Of a stretch of 8,472 nucleotides of DNA, positions 1 to 5,993 are shown piece by piece. The notes below the pieces were generated by a model. The model saw only the letters and a list, made by a program, of their open reading frames with translations, did no database searches and was not told the DNA's origin. Numbering within the stretch: the stretch's first letter is position 1; every line of letters begins with the position of its first letter. Both the position numbers and the translations under genes were made by a program. Source of the DNA: an uncultured Clostridia bacterium (GTDB lineage Bacteria; Bacillota; Clostridia; UMGS1883); assembly GCA_947630525.1 (NCBI GenBank), contig CANRHW010000060.1:1-8472 (forward strand). The letters are read 5' to 3'.

Positions 1-1
1 A

Positions 2-34
2 GCGTCGGAGCAAAGACGGGCTTTGCCCCGACGC
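2..34 (-). terminator. GC-rich hairpin downstream of rpoD, candidate transcription terminator
   Basis: Positions 2-15 and 21-34 are inverted repeats of 14 nt that pair completely except for one G-U type pair, with a 5-nt loop (16-20). In the direction of the minus-strand operon the hairpin begins 28 nt after the rpoD stop codon. A strong stem at this place fits an intrinsic terminator for the operon. The bases that should form the U-tract lie beyond the window edge (only one is visible), so termination is inferred from stem strength and position. In the plus direction the nearest T-run (46-51) is 11 nt from the stem, too far for a classical terminator. Confidence 0.5.
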
Positions 35-61
35 GGTCTGCGCGATTTTTTCCCGGCCCCT

Positions 62-1150
62 TTATTCAAGGAAGTCTCTGAGCTTTTTGCTCCTGCTGGG
101 GTGGCGCAGCTTGCGCAGGGCCTTAGCTTCAATCTGGCGGATGCGCTCACGCGTAACGTTGAAAGCGCTGCCCACTTCTTCAAGGGTGCGGGCCCGTCCA
201 TCTTCAAGGCCAAATCTCAGGCGCAGCACCTTTTCTTCACGGGGGGCAAGAGTTCCCAGCACCTCCATGAGCTGCTCCTTGAGCAGCATAAAGCTGGCGG
301 CCTCGCTGGGCGCGGGCGCGTCATCGTCGGGGATAAAGTCGCCAAGGTGGCTGTCCTCCTCCTCGCCAATGGGAGTTTCAAGCGATACGGGCTCCTGAGC
401 TATTTTCATTATCTCGCGGACCTTGTCCACGCTCATATTCATTTCCTTTGATATTTCCTCGGCGGTGGGCTCGCGGCCCAGTTCCTGCAAAAGCTGGCGG
501 GACACGCGAATTAGTTTGTTAATGGTTTCCACCATGTGTACGGGTATACGTATTGTTCTGGCCTGATCGGCGATGGCGCGGGTGATGGCCTGGCGTATCC
601 ACCAGGTGGCATAGGTGGAGAACTTGTAGCCCTTGGTATAGTCGAATTTTTCTACCGCCTTTATCAAGCCCAGATTGCCCTCCTGTATCAGGTCAAGGAA
701 CAGCATTCCACGGCCCACATAGCGCTTGGCGATGCTTACCACAAGGCGAAGATTGGCCTCGGTGAGCTTGTTTTTTGCGTCCTCGTCGCCCTTGGCCATG
801 AGCTCGGCATAGTGAAGCTCCTCCTTTTGGCTGAGCAGCGGAACCTTGCCTATTTCCTTTAAATACATACGCACATGGTCGTCTACGCTGATGCTTTCGG
901 GAATAGTGAGATTTTCCAGGTCCTCGTCGGGCACGTCGTCAAGATTTTGCAGCTCCGCGTCGATATCGCCCACCACGTCGATGCCCATAGACTCCAGATT
1001 GTCGTAGAGCTTCTCTATCTGGTCAACGTCCAGCTCCAGCTCGCCTAATGAATCCTCTATCTCTTTTTTTGTCAGCATTCCCTTTTGCTTGCCCTTGTCA
1101 AGGAGCTCCTTGAGAATGGCTTTTTTGTTTACATTTGCATTTTCGCCCAT
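62..1150 (-). CDS. rpoD: RNA polymerase primary (housekeeping) sigma factor RpoD/SigA
   Basis: The 362-residue product is the group 1 sigma-70 factor that directs core RNA polymerase to housekeeping promoters. An acidic N-terminal region 1.1 spans about residues 5-80. Region 1.2 starts near residue 87 (SVDDHVRMYLKEIG). Region 2 spans about 127-197 and holds the core-binding and -10-recognition/melting segment, with the signature DLIQEGNLGLIKAVEKFD at 153-170 and YKFSTYATWWIRQAI at 175-189. Region 3 follows at about 207-285. Region 4 (about 290-362) carries the -35-binding helix-turn-helix with NVTRERIRQIEAKALRKLRH at 331-350. The length matches Gram-positive SigA; the long region 1.1-1.2 insert of E. 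coli RpoD is absent. The ATG start directly follows the dnaG TAA with no gap, and its SD sequence lies inside the end of dnaG, so translational coupling to dnaG is likely. No truncation or frameshift is visible. The two perfect TATAAT boxes at 5425-5430 and 5524-5529 are the sort of promoter this protein reads. Confidence 0.98.
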   Translation of the reverse strand: MGENANVNKKAILKELLDKGKQKGMLTKKEIEDSLGELELDVDQIEKLYDNLESMGIDVVGDIDAELQNLDDVPDEDLENLTIPESISVDDHVRMYLKEIGKVPLLSQKEELHYAELMAKGDEDAKNKLTEANLRLVVSIAKRYVGRGMLFLDLIQEGNLGLIKAVEKFDYTKGYKFSTYATWWIRQAITRAIADQARTIRIPVHMVETINKLIRVSRQLLQELGREPTAEEISKEMNMSVDKVREIMKIAQEPVSLETPIGEEEDSHLGDFIPDDDAPAPSEAASFMLLKEQLMEVLGTLAPREEKVLRLRFGLEDGRARTLEEVGSAFNVTRERIRQIEAKALRKLRHPSRSKKLRDFLE

Positions 1151-2908
1151 TTACGTTCCCGCCTTTCGGTGTTTGTTCTGTTCCTGCATAAGTCTGGAGA
1201 GCAGGGCTACGTCGCCCTCTTTTTCAGCCAAAGCAATGCGTGCGCGCAGGTCTTCGTCAGCTATTACCCTTATATAATCCGACGCCGCTGAAAGCGGATC
1301 GCCGGGCTCGTCGCTCTTGATTATCACCGAGGCCAGTTCCTCCTCCCGCCGTTCAAACCGATTGAGCAAGAACTGCTCTGCCGAGGACTCGCCCCCGTCG
1401 TAACATTCCTTTATTCTTTCAAATACTTCCCGGTCAAGGCCCTCGGTAAACAAGCCGGGCTCCAACCTGTCCTTTAATTTGACGTAAACGTCACGGTCGC
1501 CGGCGAGTACCCCCAGCAGCTTTTTTTCCGCCGCCTCCCGCCGGCTTTTTGGCGAGCCGGGGCGTTCGTCGCGGCTGCGGGCAACGCTTTTGACGACCTG
1601 TTGGCGCAGCTCCCTGCGGCCCTGCCGCCGGCCGGCCTTGTTGACCTCGGCCGATATGGACTGGACGCTTATGCCTGTCCGCGCCGAAAGTTCCCGTATA
1701 TACGCCTCTCTCTCCACGGAGTTGTTGACGTTCCCAAGCATGGCCGCCGCCTCGTTCAGCAGCTCAACTTTTTGTCCCACATCGTCAGGGTCGTATTTAC
1801 TCAGCAGCCTTTTCACCTTAACTTCGTTAACCGTCGAAGAGCCCTGGAGCAGCTCTTCAAATTTGCCGCCGCCGTATTTTTTTATGTATTCGTCCGCGTC
1901 CTTGCCGTCGGGAATATCTATGACTTTGAGCTTGGCGTCCAGGCCGTTAAAAATCCCCTCCGCCCTGGCAAGGGCCTTTTGGCCGGCTTCGTCCATGTCG
2001 TAACAGAGGTAGACCGTGCCGCCCTTAGATATCAGCCTGGCCTGAGCCTCGGTCAAGGCCGTTCCGCAGCCCGCCACCGCGCAGTCTATCCCGGCCTGAT
2101 GAAGGCTTATCACGTCCATATACCCTTCAACCAGCACATAATAGCCGCGCTTGCTTTTTTTGGCGATGTTAAGGGCAAAAAGATTTTTGCCCTTGTCATA
2201 AATTATACTTTCGGGGGAGTTCATATACTTAGCCCCGTCGCCCTGCATTATCCTGCCGCCGAAGCCGATTATGTTCTGGCGCACATCGAAAATGGGGAAC
2301 ATTATCCTGTCGCGGAACCTGTCGTACATATTGCCCCGTTCATTGCGGATACAGAGCCCAGCCTCGGCCATCATGTCGCGGCTGAAGCCGCGGCCTTCAA
2401 GGTGCCGGAGCAGTCCGTCCCAGCCCTTTGGCGAATATCCCAGCCCAAAGGCCGCGACGGTCTCGCTGGTGAGCCGGCGCTTTTGCAAATAACGCCGGGC
2501 CTCTTCCCCCTCGGGAGAAAAAAGGCAGTCTCTGAAAAATCGGGCCGCCGCCTTGTTCATAGCGTACATATCCCGCTTGCGGCGGTACAGCTCCTCGCCC
2601 CCATCGCCGTCAATATCCGGCAGGCGCACTCCGCCGCGCTCGGCCACCAGCTTGACCGCGTCGGGGAAGTCCAACCCCTCGGCCGCCATGACGAACTGGA
2701 ACACCGAGCCCCCGGCCCCGCAGCCGAAGCAGTGATATAGCTGCTTGTCCGGGTCAATGTGAAACGAGGGGGTCTTTTCCTTGTGGAACGGACAGCAGCC
2801 CATATAACTGCTGCCGCTGCGTTTGAGGCGCACGTATGCCGAGGCTATTTCCACCAGATCGACCGAATTCCTGACCTCGTTCAGAACGTCGTCAGAATAC
2901 CGCGCCAC
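1151..2908 (-). CDS. dnaG: DNA primase DnaG
   Basis: The 585-residue product makes the short RNA primers for lagging-strand synthesis and works with the replicative helicase at the fork. The N-terminal CHC2-type zinc-binding domain is intact, with ligands C39, H42, C60 and C63 (motifs CPFHKEKTPSF and YHCFGCGAGG). The catalytic core follows, with the basic RNA-polymerase motif RFRDRIMFPIFD near 197-208 and IGFGGR near 213-218. The Toprim fold carries metal-binding E261 (VEGYMD) and D304/D306 (YDMDEAG). The C-terminal third (about 450-585) is a variable helical region that corresponds to the helicase-interaction domain. The start is GTG, preceded by a strong AGGGGG SD 7 nt upstream; the N-terminus MARYSDDVLNEV fits the family. 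Total length is normal. It sits 77 bp after the dGTPase-like gene and abuts rpoD, the classical dnaG-rpoD macromolecular synthesis pairing. The spacer upstream is AT-rich, but no convincing separate promoter was found. Confidence 0.98.
   Translation of the reverse strand: MARYSDDVLNEVRNSVDLVEIASAYVRLKRSGSSYMGCCPFHKEKTPSFHIDPDKQLYHCFGCGAGGSVFQFVMAAEGLDFPDAVKLVAERGGVRLPDIDGDGGEELYRRKRDMYAMNKAAARFFRDCLFSPEGEEARRYLQKRRLTSETVAAFGLGYSPKGWDGLLRHLEGRGFSRDMMAEAGLCIRNERGNMYDRFRDRIMFPIFDVRQNIIGFGGRIMQGDGAKYMNSPESIIYDKGKNLFALNIAKKSKRGYYVLVEGYMDVISLHQAGIDCAVAGCGTALTEAQARLISKGGTVYLCYDMDEAGQKALARAEGIFNGLDAKLKVIDIPDGKDADEYIKKYGGGKFEELLQGSSTVNEVKVKRLLSKYDPDDVGQKVELLNEAAAMLGNVNNSVEREAYIRELSARTGISVQSISAEVNKAGRRQGRRELRQQVVKSVARSRDERPGSPKSRREAAEKKLLGVLAGDRDVYVKLKDRLEPGLFTEGLDREVFERIKECYDGGESSAEQFLLNRFERREEELASVIIKSDEPGDPLSAASDYIRVIADEDLRARIALAEKEGDVALLSRLMQEQNKHRKAGT
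1158..1166 (-). promoter_or_regulatory. Shine-Dalgarno sequence of rpoD, embedded in the dnaG 3' end
   Basis: On the minus strand the sequence AAAGGCGGG lies 7 nt before the rpoD ATG and resembles AAGGAGG with one change. It falls entirely within the last codons of dnaG, and the dnaG TAA is immediately followed by ATG. Ribosomes finishing dnaG would therefore be placed directly at the rpoD start. This supports ATG at 1150 as the true start. Confidence 0.6.
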
Positions 2909-2985
2909 AGCGACACCCCCTGCCCCGTCAAATAGATTTTGTATAATATATATTTCGACACATTTTCCGAAATCCCTTTTTAATT

Positions 2986-3966
2986 TTAAATTTTATTCCA
3001 GCTTTTCGGAATGTATATATTGTCATAGCAGTACAGGGCAAAACGGTCGCTCATGCCGGCTATGTAATCGCACACGGCCTGCTCCGGGTCGTCGGGGTCG
3101 CTAATTGTTCCCATTTTATCGGGATTTTCTCTGTAATACCGAAAAAGCCCGGCAATTATCCCAAAGACCTTTTTCTCCTCCTCCTTGGCCGATGAATCCA
3201 GATACACCCGCTCGAACATAAAGTTTCTGAGGGCGTCCATAGCCCGGCCCACGGCGGGGGTCTGTTCCGGCTCGGCCTTGTCCATGCTGTTATATATTAT
3301 ATCCTTAACCAGCGTATCTATTCTTTTTCCGTGTGAATTACCCAGAATGTCGGTAATTTCAACAGGCAGCTCCTCCTCCTTTAATATGCCGCCCCGTATT
3401 GCGTCGTCAATGTCGTGATTGATATATGCGATACGGTCCGCCATTTTGAGCAGCCTCCCCTCGGGAGTTTTGGCGGCCACGGCGCCGGTGTGGCAAAGTA
3501 TGCCGTCCCTGACCTCGGCGGTCAAATTGAGCTTTTCGATGGTGTCCACCACTCTCAGGCTTTGCTCGTTGTGGCGAAAGCCCCCGCCGCAAAGTGTGTT
3601 CAGGGCCTTTTCTCCGGCGTGGCCAAAGGGCGTATGTCCCAGGTCATGGCCCAGGGCCATGGCCTCCATAAGGTCTTCGTTGAGCCGCAGTCCGCGGGCG
3701 ATGGTGCGGCCTATCTGACTGACCTCAAGGGTGTGCGTCAGCCGGGTGCGGTAGTGGTCGCCCTCGGGAGTTACAAAGACCTGGGTCTTGTGTTTAAGCC
3801 TACGGAAGGCCTTGCAGTGGATTATCTTATCCCTGTCCCGCTGGAATTCGGTTCTCAGCTCGCACAGGGGAGCGCTCTCCCGGCGTCCCGCGGTATTACA
3901 GCTCAAAGTCGCATACGGCGAAAGAGTCCTGCGCTCAATATCTTCGGTTATTTCACGGACGTTCAT
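2986..3966 (-). CDS. dgt: Deoxyguanosinetriphosphate triphosphohydrolase-like HD-domain protein
   Basis: The 326-residue product belongs to the dGTPase-like branch of the HD phosphohydrolase superfamily. Members split dNTPs, in one step, into deoxynucleoside and tripolyphosphate and so adjust the dNTP pool; the exact substrate here cannot be read from sequence. The metal-binding HD residues are visible: H78 (RTRLTHTLEV), H107-D108 (GHDLGHTPFGH) and D177 (KMADRIAYINHDIDD). The upstream FRRLKHKTQVF segment (54-64) and EGDHYRTR (68-74) are also typical. Length is within the usual 320-350 range of the Firmicutes type. The ATG at 3966 has a perfect GGAGG SD 6 nt upstream. The gene lies 28 bp after the glycosylase gene and 77 bp before dnaG, so dNTP control, priming and sigma-factor synthesis are probably on one message. 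This order is, to my knowledge, common in Clostridia. Calling it strictly dGTP-specific would be over-reading. Confidence 0.93.
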   Translation of the reverse strand: MNVREITEDIERRTLSPYATLSCNTAGRRESAPLCELRTEFQRDRDKIIHCKAFRRLKHKTQVFVTPEGDHYRTRLTHTLEVSQIGRTIARGLRLNEDLMEAMALGHDLGHTPFGHAGEKALNTLCGGGFRHNEQSLRVVDTIEKLNLTAEVRDGILCHTGAVAAKTPEGRLLKMADRIAYINHDIDDAIRGGILKEEELPVEITDILGNSHGKRIDTLVKDIIYNSMDKAEPEQTPAVGRAMDALRNFMFERVYLDSSAKEEEKKVFGIIAGLFRYYRENPDKMGTISDPDDPEQAVCDYIAGMSDRFALYCYDNIYIPKSWNKI

Positions 3967-3994
3967 TTGCAGCCTCCAGTTACAGTGTTCTCAT

Positions 3995-4591
3995 TTACTT
4001 ATATATTCCCACAGATATAAACTTATTACCTTTAATAACAAACCGCCAGGGATATCCGGCGGCCTCGCCGGCGTAATCGATATTGACGCGGGGGCCGGCC
4101 TCCGTCTCAAAATCCCGGAAACCGTCGTCGGCTATATACAGCCTGTCCCCGCACAGATCCTCGCCATACAGCGAACGGTCGATATCCATAGCCATGCAGA
4201 GCTTGCCGGGGCCGCTGCAAAGATTTTTCAGTTTATCGGTGCGGCGGCGCTCCGCCATAATCTCTATACCCTCACTGGGCTCCAGCGCCCTTATGAGGCT
4301 GACCTCCGGCACATTCTCAACATTTGCCACCACATTGAAGCAGGAATACATCCCGTATATCAGATAAATATAAGCAAAGCCGCCGGGGCCGTACTGTATA
4401 TTGCAGCGGCCGCCGGGGTTGCCGCGGTAACTGTGGGCCGCCCTATCGCTTTCGCCCATATATGCCTCGGTCTCCACGATGCGGGCGGCGGTGACAAGGC
4501 CGCCCTTATTCCTTACCAGGATTTTGCCCAGCAGCCTTTTACTCAGTTCAATGCCGTTGCAGAGGTAAAATTCACGCGGTAATTTTTCCAT
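3995..4591 (-). CDS. mpg: DNA-3-methyladenine glycosylase (AAG/MPG family)
   Basis: The 198-residue product is a monofunctional glycosylase of the AAG/MPG fold that removes alkylated purines (3-methyladenine, and commonly hypoxanthine) and starts base excision repair. The signature ETEAYMG (40-46) carries the inferred catalytic glutamate E42 and intercalating-loop-type Y44. AAHS follows with H53, then the YIYLIYGMYSCFNVV segment (74-88) and the active-site SGPGKLCMAMDID stretch (126-138). The C-terminal GPRVNIDYAGEAAGYPWRF (166-184) is also typical. Length is normal for bacterial members (about 190-210). The segment NPGGRCNIQY (58-67) differs from the T-x-R-N-x-x-M pattern usual at that place. 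The ATG at 4591 has an AGGTG-containing SD a few bases upstream. It lies 65 bp behind the HPr-kinase-like gene and 28 bp before the dGTPase-like gene, so it looks co-transcribed with the replication genes. AAG-family identity is secure; substrate range is inferred. Confidence 0.95.
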   Translation of the reverse strand: MEKLPREFYLCNGIELSKRLLGKILVRNKGGLVTAARIVETEAYMGESDRAAHSYRGNPGGRCNIQYGPGGFAYIYLIYGMYSCFNVVANVENVPEVSLIRALEPSEGIEIMAERRRTDKLKNLCSGPGKLCMAMDIDRSLYGEDLCGDRLYIADDGFRDFETEAGPRVNIDYAGEAAGYPWRFVIKGNKFISVGIYK

Positions 4592-4656
4592 AGCACACCT
4601 CGCAGCAAAAAGTTATCCTTATACTCAATCCATGTTCGGTAATTCCACGCGCAAGG

Positions 4657-5385
4657 TCATTGCATATTAAACTTTTTCCCGCTCATGCCCTCATAGGCAA
4701 CTATGGCCGCCTCGTCCTCCATATTGCAGCCCAGCCTGTACATGGGCACGGAGCTCAGCAGCCCGTCCATTATGTCCAGCACCGCGTCGAGCTGCTCCTG
4801 TGTGCGGGGGCGGATGGTCTGTTCGATAATGGTATAAATAACGTTAAATCCGTCCATGGGGGCAATGCGATTGTCGGGGCTGCGCTCCACAAGGCAAAGG
4901 GCCTTGACCGGTGCCCCCATATTCGCGCTCCAGCCCTCCTTTCCGCACCAGGGAGTGCCGTAAACAAAATACCTGTCTCCGCGCTTGCGGATAAGGGGCT
5001 TGTCCCCGTTGACTATCACAGCCCTGTCGCCGAACAGTTTTTTCCATAGCCGGATGTGAGTGCTTTTGCCCGTCCCGCTGTCGGCCGTAAAACAATAGGC
5101 TTCGCCGTCCACGGCGATGCACGCGCTGTGGAGGAACATTGCCCCATATTCCAACGCCTTTATACATATCTTGCGGTAAGCCTCCAGACTTTCCAAATAG
5201 CCGGGGTCGTGGTCGTAGCCAAGCTCCTCCAGTATCAGCCTGTGGTCCTCGTCGATCTCCTCCTGAGTCACCGTCACCTCGAAGAGGGGCTCTCCCTCCT
5301 CTACCCTATACTTCTGACACAGCCACGGCAGGTAATCATAACGGCAGTTTATCTTTATTATCATTTCGGCTATCTCTATAAGCAC
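4657..5385 (-). CDS. HPr-kinase-like P-loop protein of unknown substrate
   Basis: The product has 242 residues if started at GTG 5385. It carries an HPr kinase/PEP-carboxykinase-type nucleotide-binding core: LHSACIA near 85-91, then the P-loop TADSGTGKSTH (100-110; K107, S108), then VNGDKPLI (125-132; D128 a likely metal or catalytic acid). GTPWCGKEGW follows near 143-152. The N-terminal half (1-80) contains INCRYDYLPWL and has no recognised catalytic motif. There is no CBS/DRTGG-like N-terminal domain, so it is not a true HPrK/P. Database entries of this type are often named HPr kinase or ATP-dependent PEP carboxykinase, and relatives can occur in peptide-modification clusters; no peptide or radical-SAM gene is seen here. 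An in-frame GTG at 5394 is possible. I prefer 5385 because GAGGTG precedes it by 6 nt while 5394 has no SD, and because the resulting N-terminus aligns better with remembered relatives. It is driven by the promoter at 5425-5453. Confidence 0.8.
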   Translation of the reverse strand: MLIEIAEMIIKINCRYDYLPWLCQKYRVEEGEPLFEVTVTQEEIDEDHRLILEELGYDHDPGYLESLEAYRKICIKALEYGAMFLHSACIAVDGEAYCFTADSGTGKSTHIRLWKKLFGDRAVIVNGDKPLIRKRGDRYFVYGTPWCGKEGWSANMGAPVKALCLVERSPDNRIAPMDGFNVIYTIIEQTIRPRTQEQLDAVLDIMDGLLSSVPMYRLGCNMEDEAAIVAYEGMSGKKFNMQ

Positions 5386-5424
5386 TTTCAACACCTCGGT
5401 ACGGTTCTGTCTAGTATTAGTTAA

Positions 5425-5453
5425 ATTATACTATATATTTCCCAATATTGCAA
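5425..5453 (-). promoter_or_regulatory. Sigma-A promoter for the minus-strand operon
   Basis: On the minus strand the sequence reads TTGCAA (5453-5448), a 17-bp spacer, then perfect TATAAT (5430-5425). The -35 matches 4 of 6 consensus bases, and the spacing is optimal. The expected start site is near 5418, giving a leader of about 33 nt to the GTG at 5385. It is the only strong promoter I see for the whole left block, so it may serve the HPr-kinase-like gene, mpg, dgt, dnaG and rpoD. Weaker internal promoters cannot be excluded. Confidence 0.75.
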
Positions 5454-5472
5454 GTGGGTTTTTAATTGCGTC

Positions 5473-5489
5473 CGTTTTTATGCAAAACG
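5473..5489. repeat. 6-5-6 inverted repeat between the divergent promoters, possible operator
   Basis: CGTTTT (5473-5478) and AAAACG (5484-5489) form a perfect inverted repeat around the 5-nt centre TATGC. It lies between the two divergent -35 boxes, 11 bp upstream of the plus-strand -35 at 5501 and 19 bp from the minus-strand -35. Size and position suit a dimeric regulator binding site that could affect both directions. Short AT-rich palindromes do occur by chance, so the operator role is speculative. Confidence 0.25.
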
Positions 5490-5500
5490 CTACCTATCTC

Positions 5501-5529
5501 TTGACAAAAAGCGCATTTTATCCTATAAT
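5501..5529 (+). promoter_or_regulatory. Consensus sigma-A promoter for the TM2-domain gene
   Basis: TTGACA (5501-5506), a 17-bp spacer and TATAAT (5524-5529) match the consensus in all 12 bases with ideal spacing. Transcription should begin near 5536, giving a leader of about 27 nt with a GAAAGGA SD at 5545-5551. Because the start site lies after 5530, the longer in-frame GTG start at 5530 cannot be used from this promoter. It may also drive mutS2, since no clear promoter is seen in the following gap. Confidence 0.9.
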
Positions 5530-5562
5530 GTGTATATATTAAATGAAAGGACTGATTTAAAA

Positions 5563-5901
5563 ATGGATATGCAAAAAGTCGATATGTACTTAATTGCCAA
5601 TCAGAAATACTTTCCCGCCGAAAAAACCATGCTTCTGAAGGAAAAGCTTCTGTCCGCCGACGATAACAAGCTCAATCTGCTTTCCGCCGTGGAGCTCAAC
5701 GACCCAATGGTATTGCTGCTCATTTCCATCTTTGTCGGCGAGCTGGGCGTAGACCGCTTTATGCTGGGCGACATCGGCATGGGCGTGCTCAAACTGCTCA
5801 CCGGCGGCGTTTGCGGCGTGCTTTGGCTGGTGGACATTTTTACAATCACCGGCAAGGTAAAGGAACTCAATTACAACAAGGTCATGGCCCTGCTGCAATA
5901 A
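5563..5901 (+). CDS. TM2-domain small membrane protein
   Basis: The 112-residue product has a soluble, helical N-terminal part (1-47, beginning MDMQKVDMYLIANQKYFP) followed by a TM2 domain. Two hydrophobic segments lie at about 49-62 and 71-93. They are joined by the domain hallmark GELGVDRFMLGDIGMGVLKL (59-78) with the conserved D64-R65-F66 turn, and D91 sits in the second helix (LVDIF). A charged tail ends the protein. No signal peptide is seen. The biochemical role of bacterial TM2 proteins is unknown; the N-terminal extension plus TM2 layout resembles a small family I recall from Firmicutes and Bacteroidetes. The start is set by the SD GAAAGGA 11 nt upstream of ATG 5563 and by the promoter, whose start site lies downstream of the alternative GTG at 5530. 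The gene has its own very strong promoter, so the protein may be abundant. It precedes mutS2 by 92 bp on the same strand; a functional link is not shown. Confidence 0.88.
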   Translation: MDMQKVDMYLIANQKYFPAEKTMLLKEKLLSADDNKLNLLSAVELNDPMVLLLISIFVGELGVDRFMLGDIGMGVLKLLTGGVCGVLWLVDIFTITGKVKELNYNKVMALLQ

Positions 5902-5916
5902 TCCTGACCCGCGATG

Positions 5917-5973
5917 AGGCATGGGGGAATTTCGCCGCTTTAAACCGCCGCGGGGTTCTATTCCCCATTGCCT
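5917..5973 (+). repeat. Long imperfect inverted repeat (stem-loop) between the TM2 gene and mutS2
   Basis: Arms 5917-5930 and 5960-5973 are 14 nt each and pair at 12 of 14 positions, with the two mismatches adjacent. An inner stem CCGC (5935-5938) with GCGG (5950-5953) can form within the loop. The structure starts 15 nt after the TM2 stop and ends 20 nt before the mutS2 start. There is no U-run after it, so it is not a standard intrinsic terminator. It could be an mRNA-stability or processing element, a partial attenuator, or a dispersed intergenic repeat. Confidence 0.5.
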
Positions 5974-5993
5974 AAGCTATATGGAGTGATATC

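Noticed and set aside
1601..2740. Long open frame (379 codons) on the plus strand opposite dnaG
   Set aside because: It is entirely antisense to an unmistakable dnaG, has no recognisable motif, and is explained by the GC-rich third-position bias of the real gene.
2909..2985. Possible separate dnaG promoter in the AT-rich gap (TATTAT-like box)
   Set aside because: No acceptable -35 lies at 16-18 bp; the box is probably just AT-rich spacer.
2965..3011. 8-bp inverted repeat TTCCGAAA/TTTCGGAA across the dgt stop codon
   Set aside because: With a 31-nt loop and 8-bp arms, several such repeats are expected by chance in 8.5 kb, and no U-tract follows on the coding strand.
3788..4582. Plus-strand open frame (264 codons) spanning dgt and mpg antisense
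   Set aside because: It crosses two well-supported minus-strand genes and their gap, and its translation shows no coherent domain.
4618..4647. Possible promoter before mpg (TATAAG with a TGGAAT -35 at 18 bp)
   Set aside because: The -35 matches only 3 of 6 bases and the spacing is suboptimal, so it is too weak to call.
5530..5562. Upstream GTG start for the TM2-domain gene
   Set aside because: It begins upstream of the expected transcription start (near 5536) of the consensus promoter, and the clear SD at 5545-5551 points to ATG 5563.
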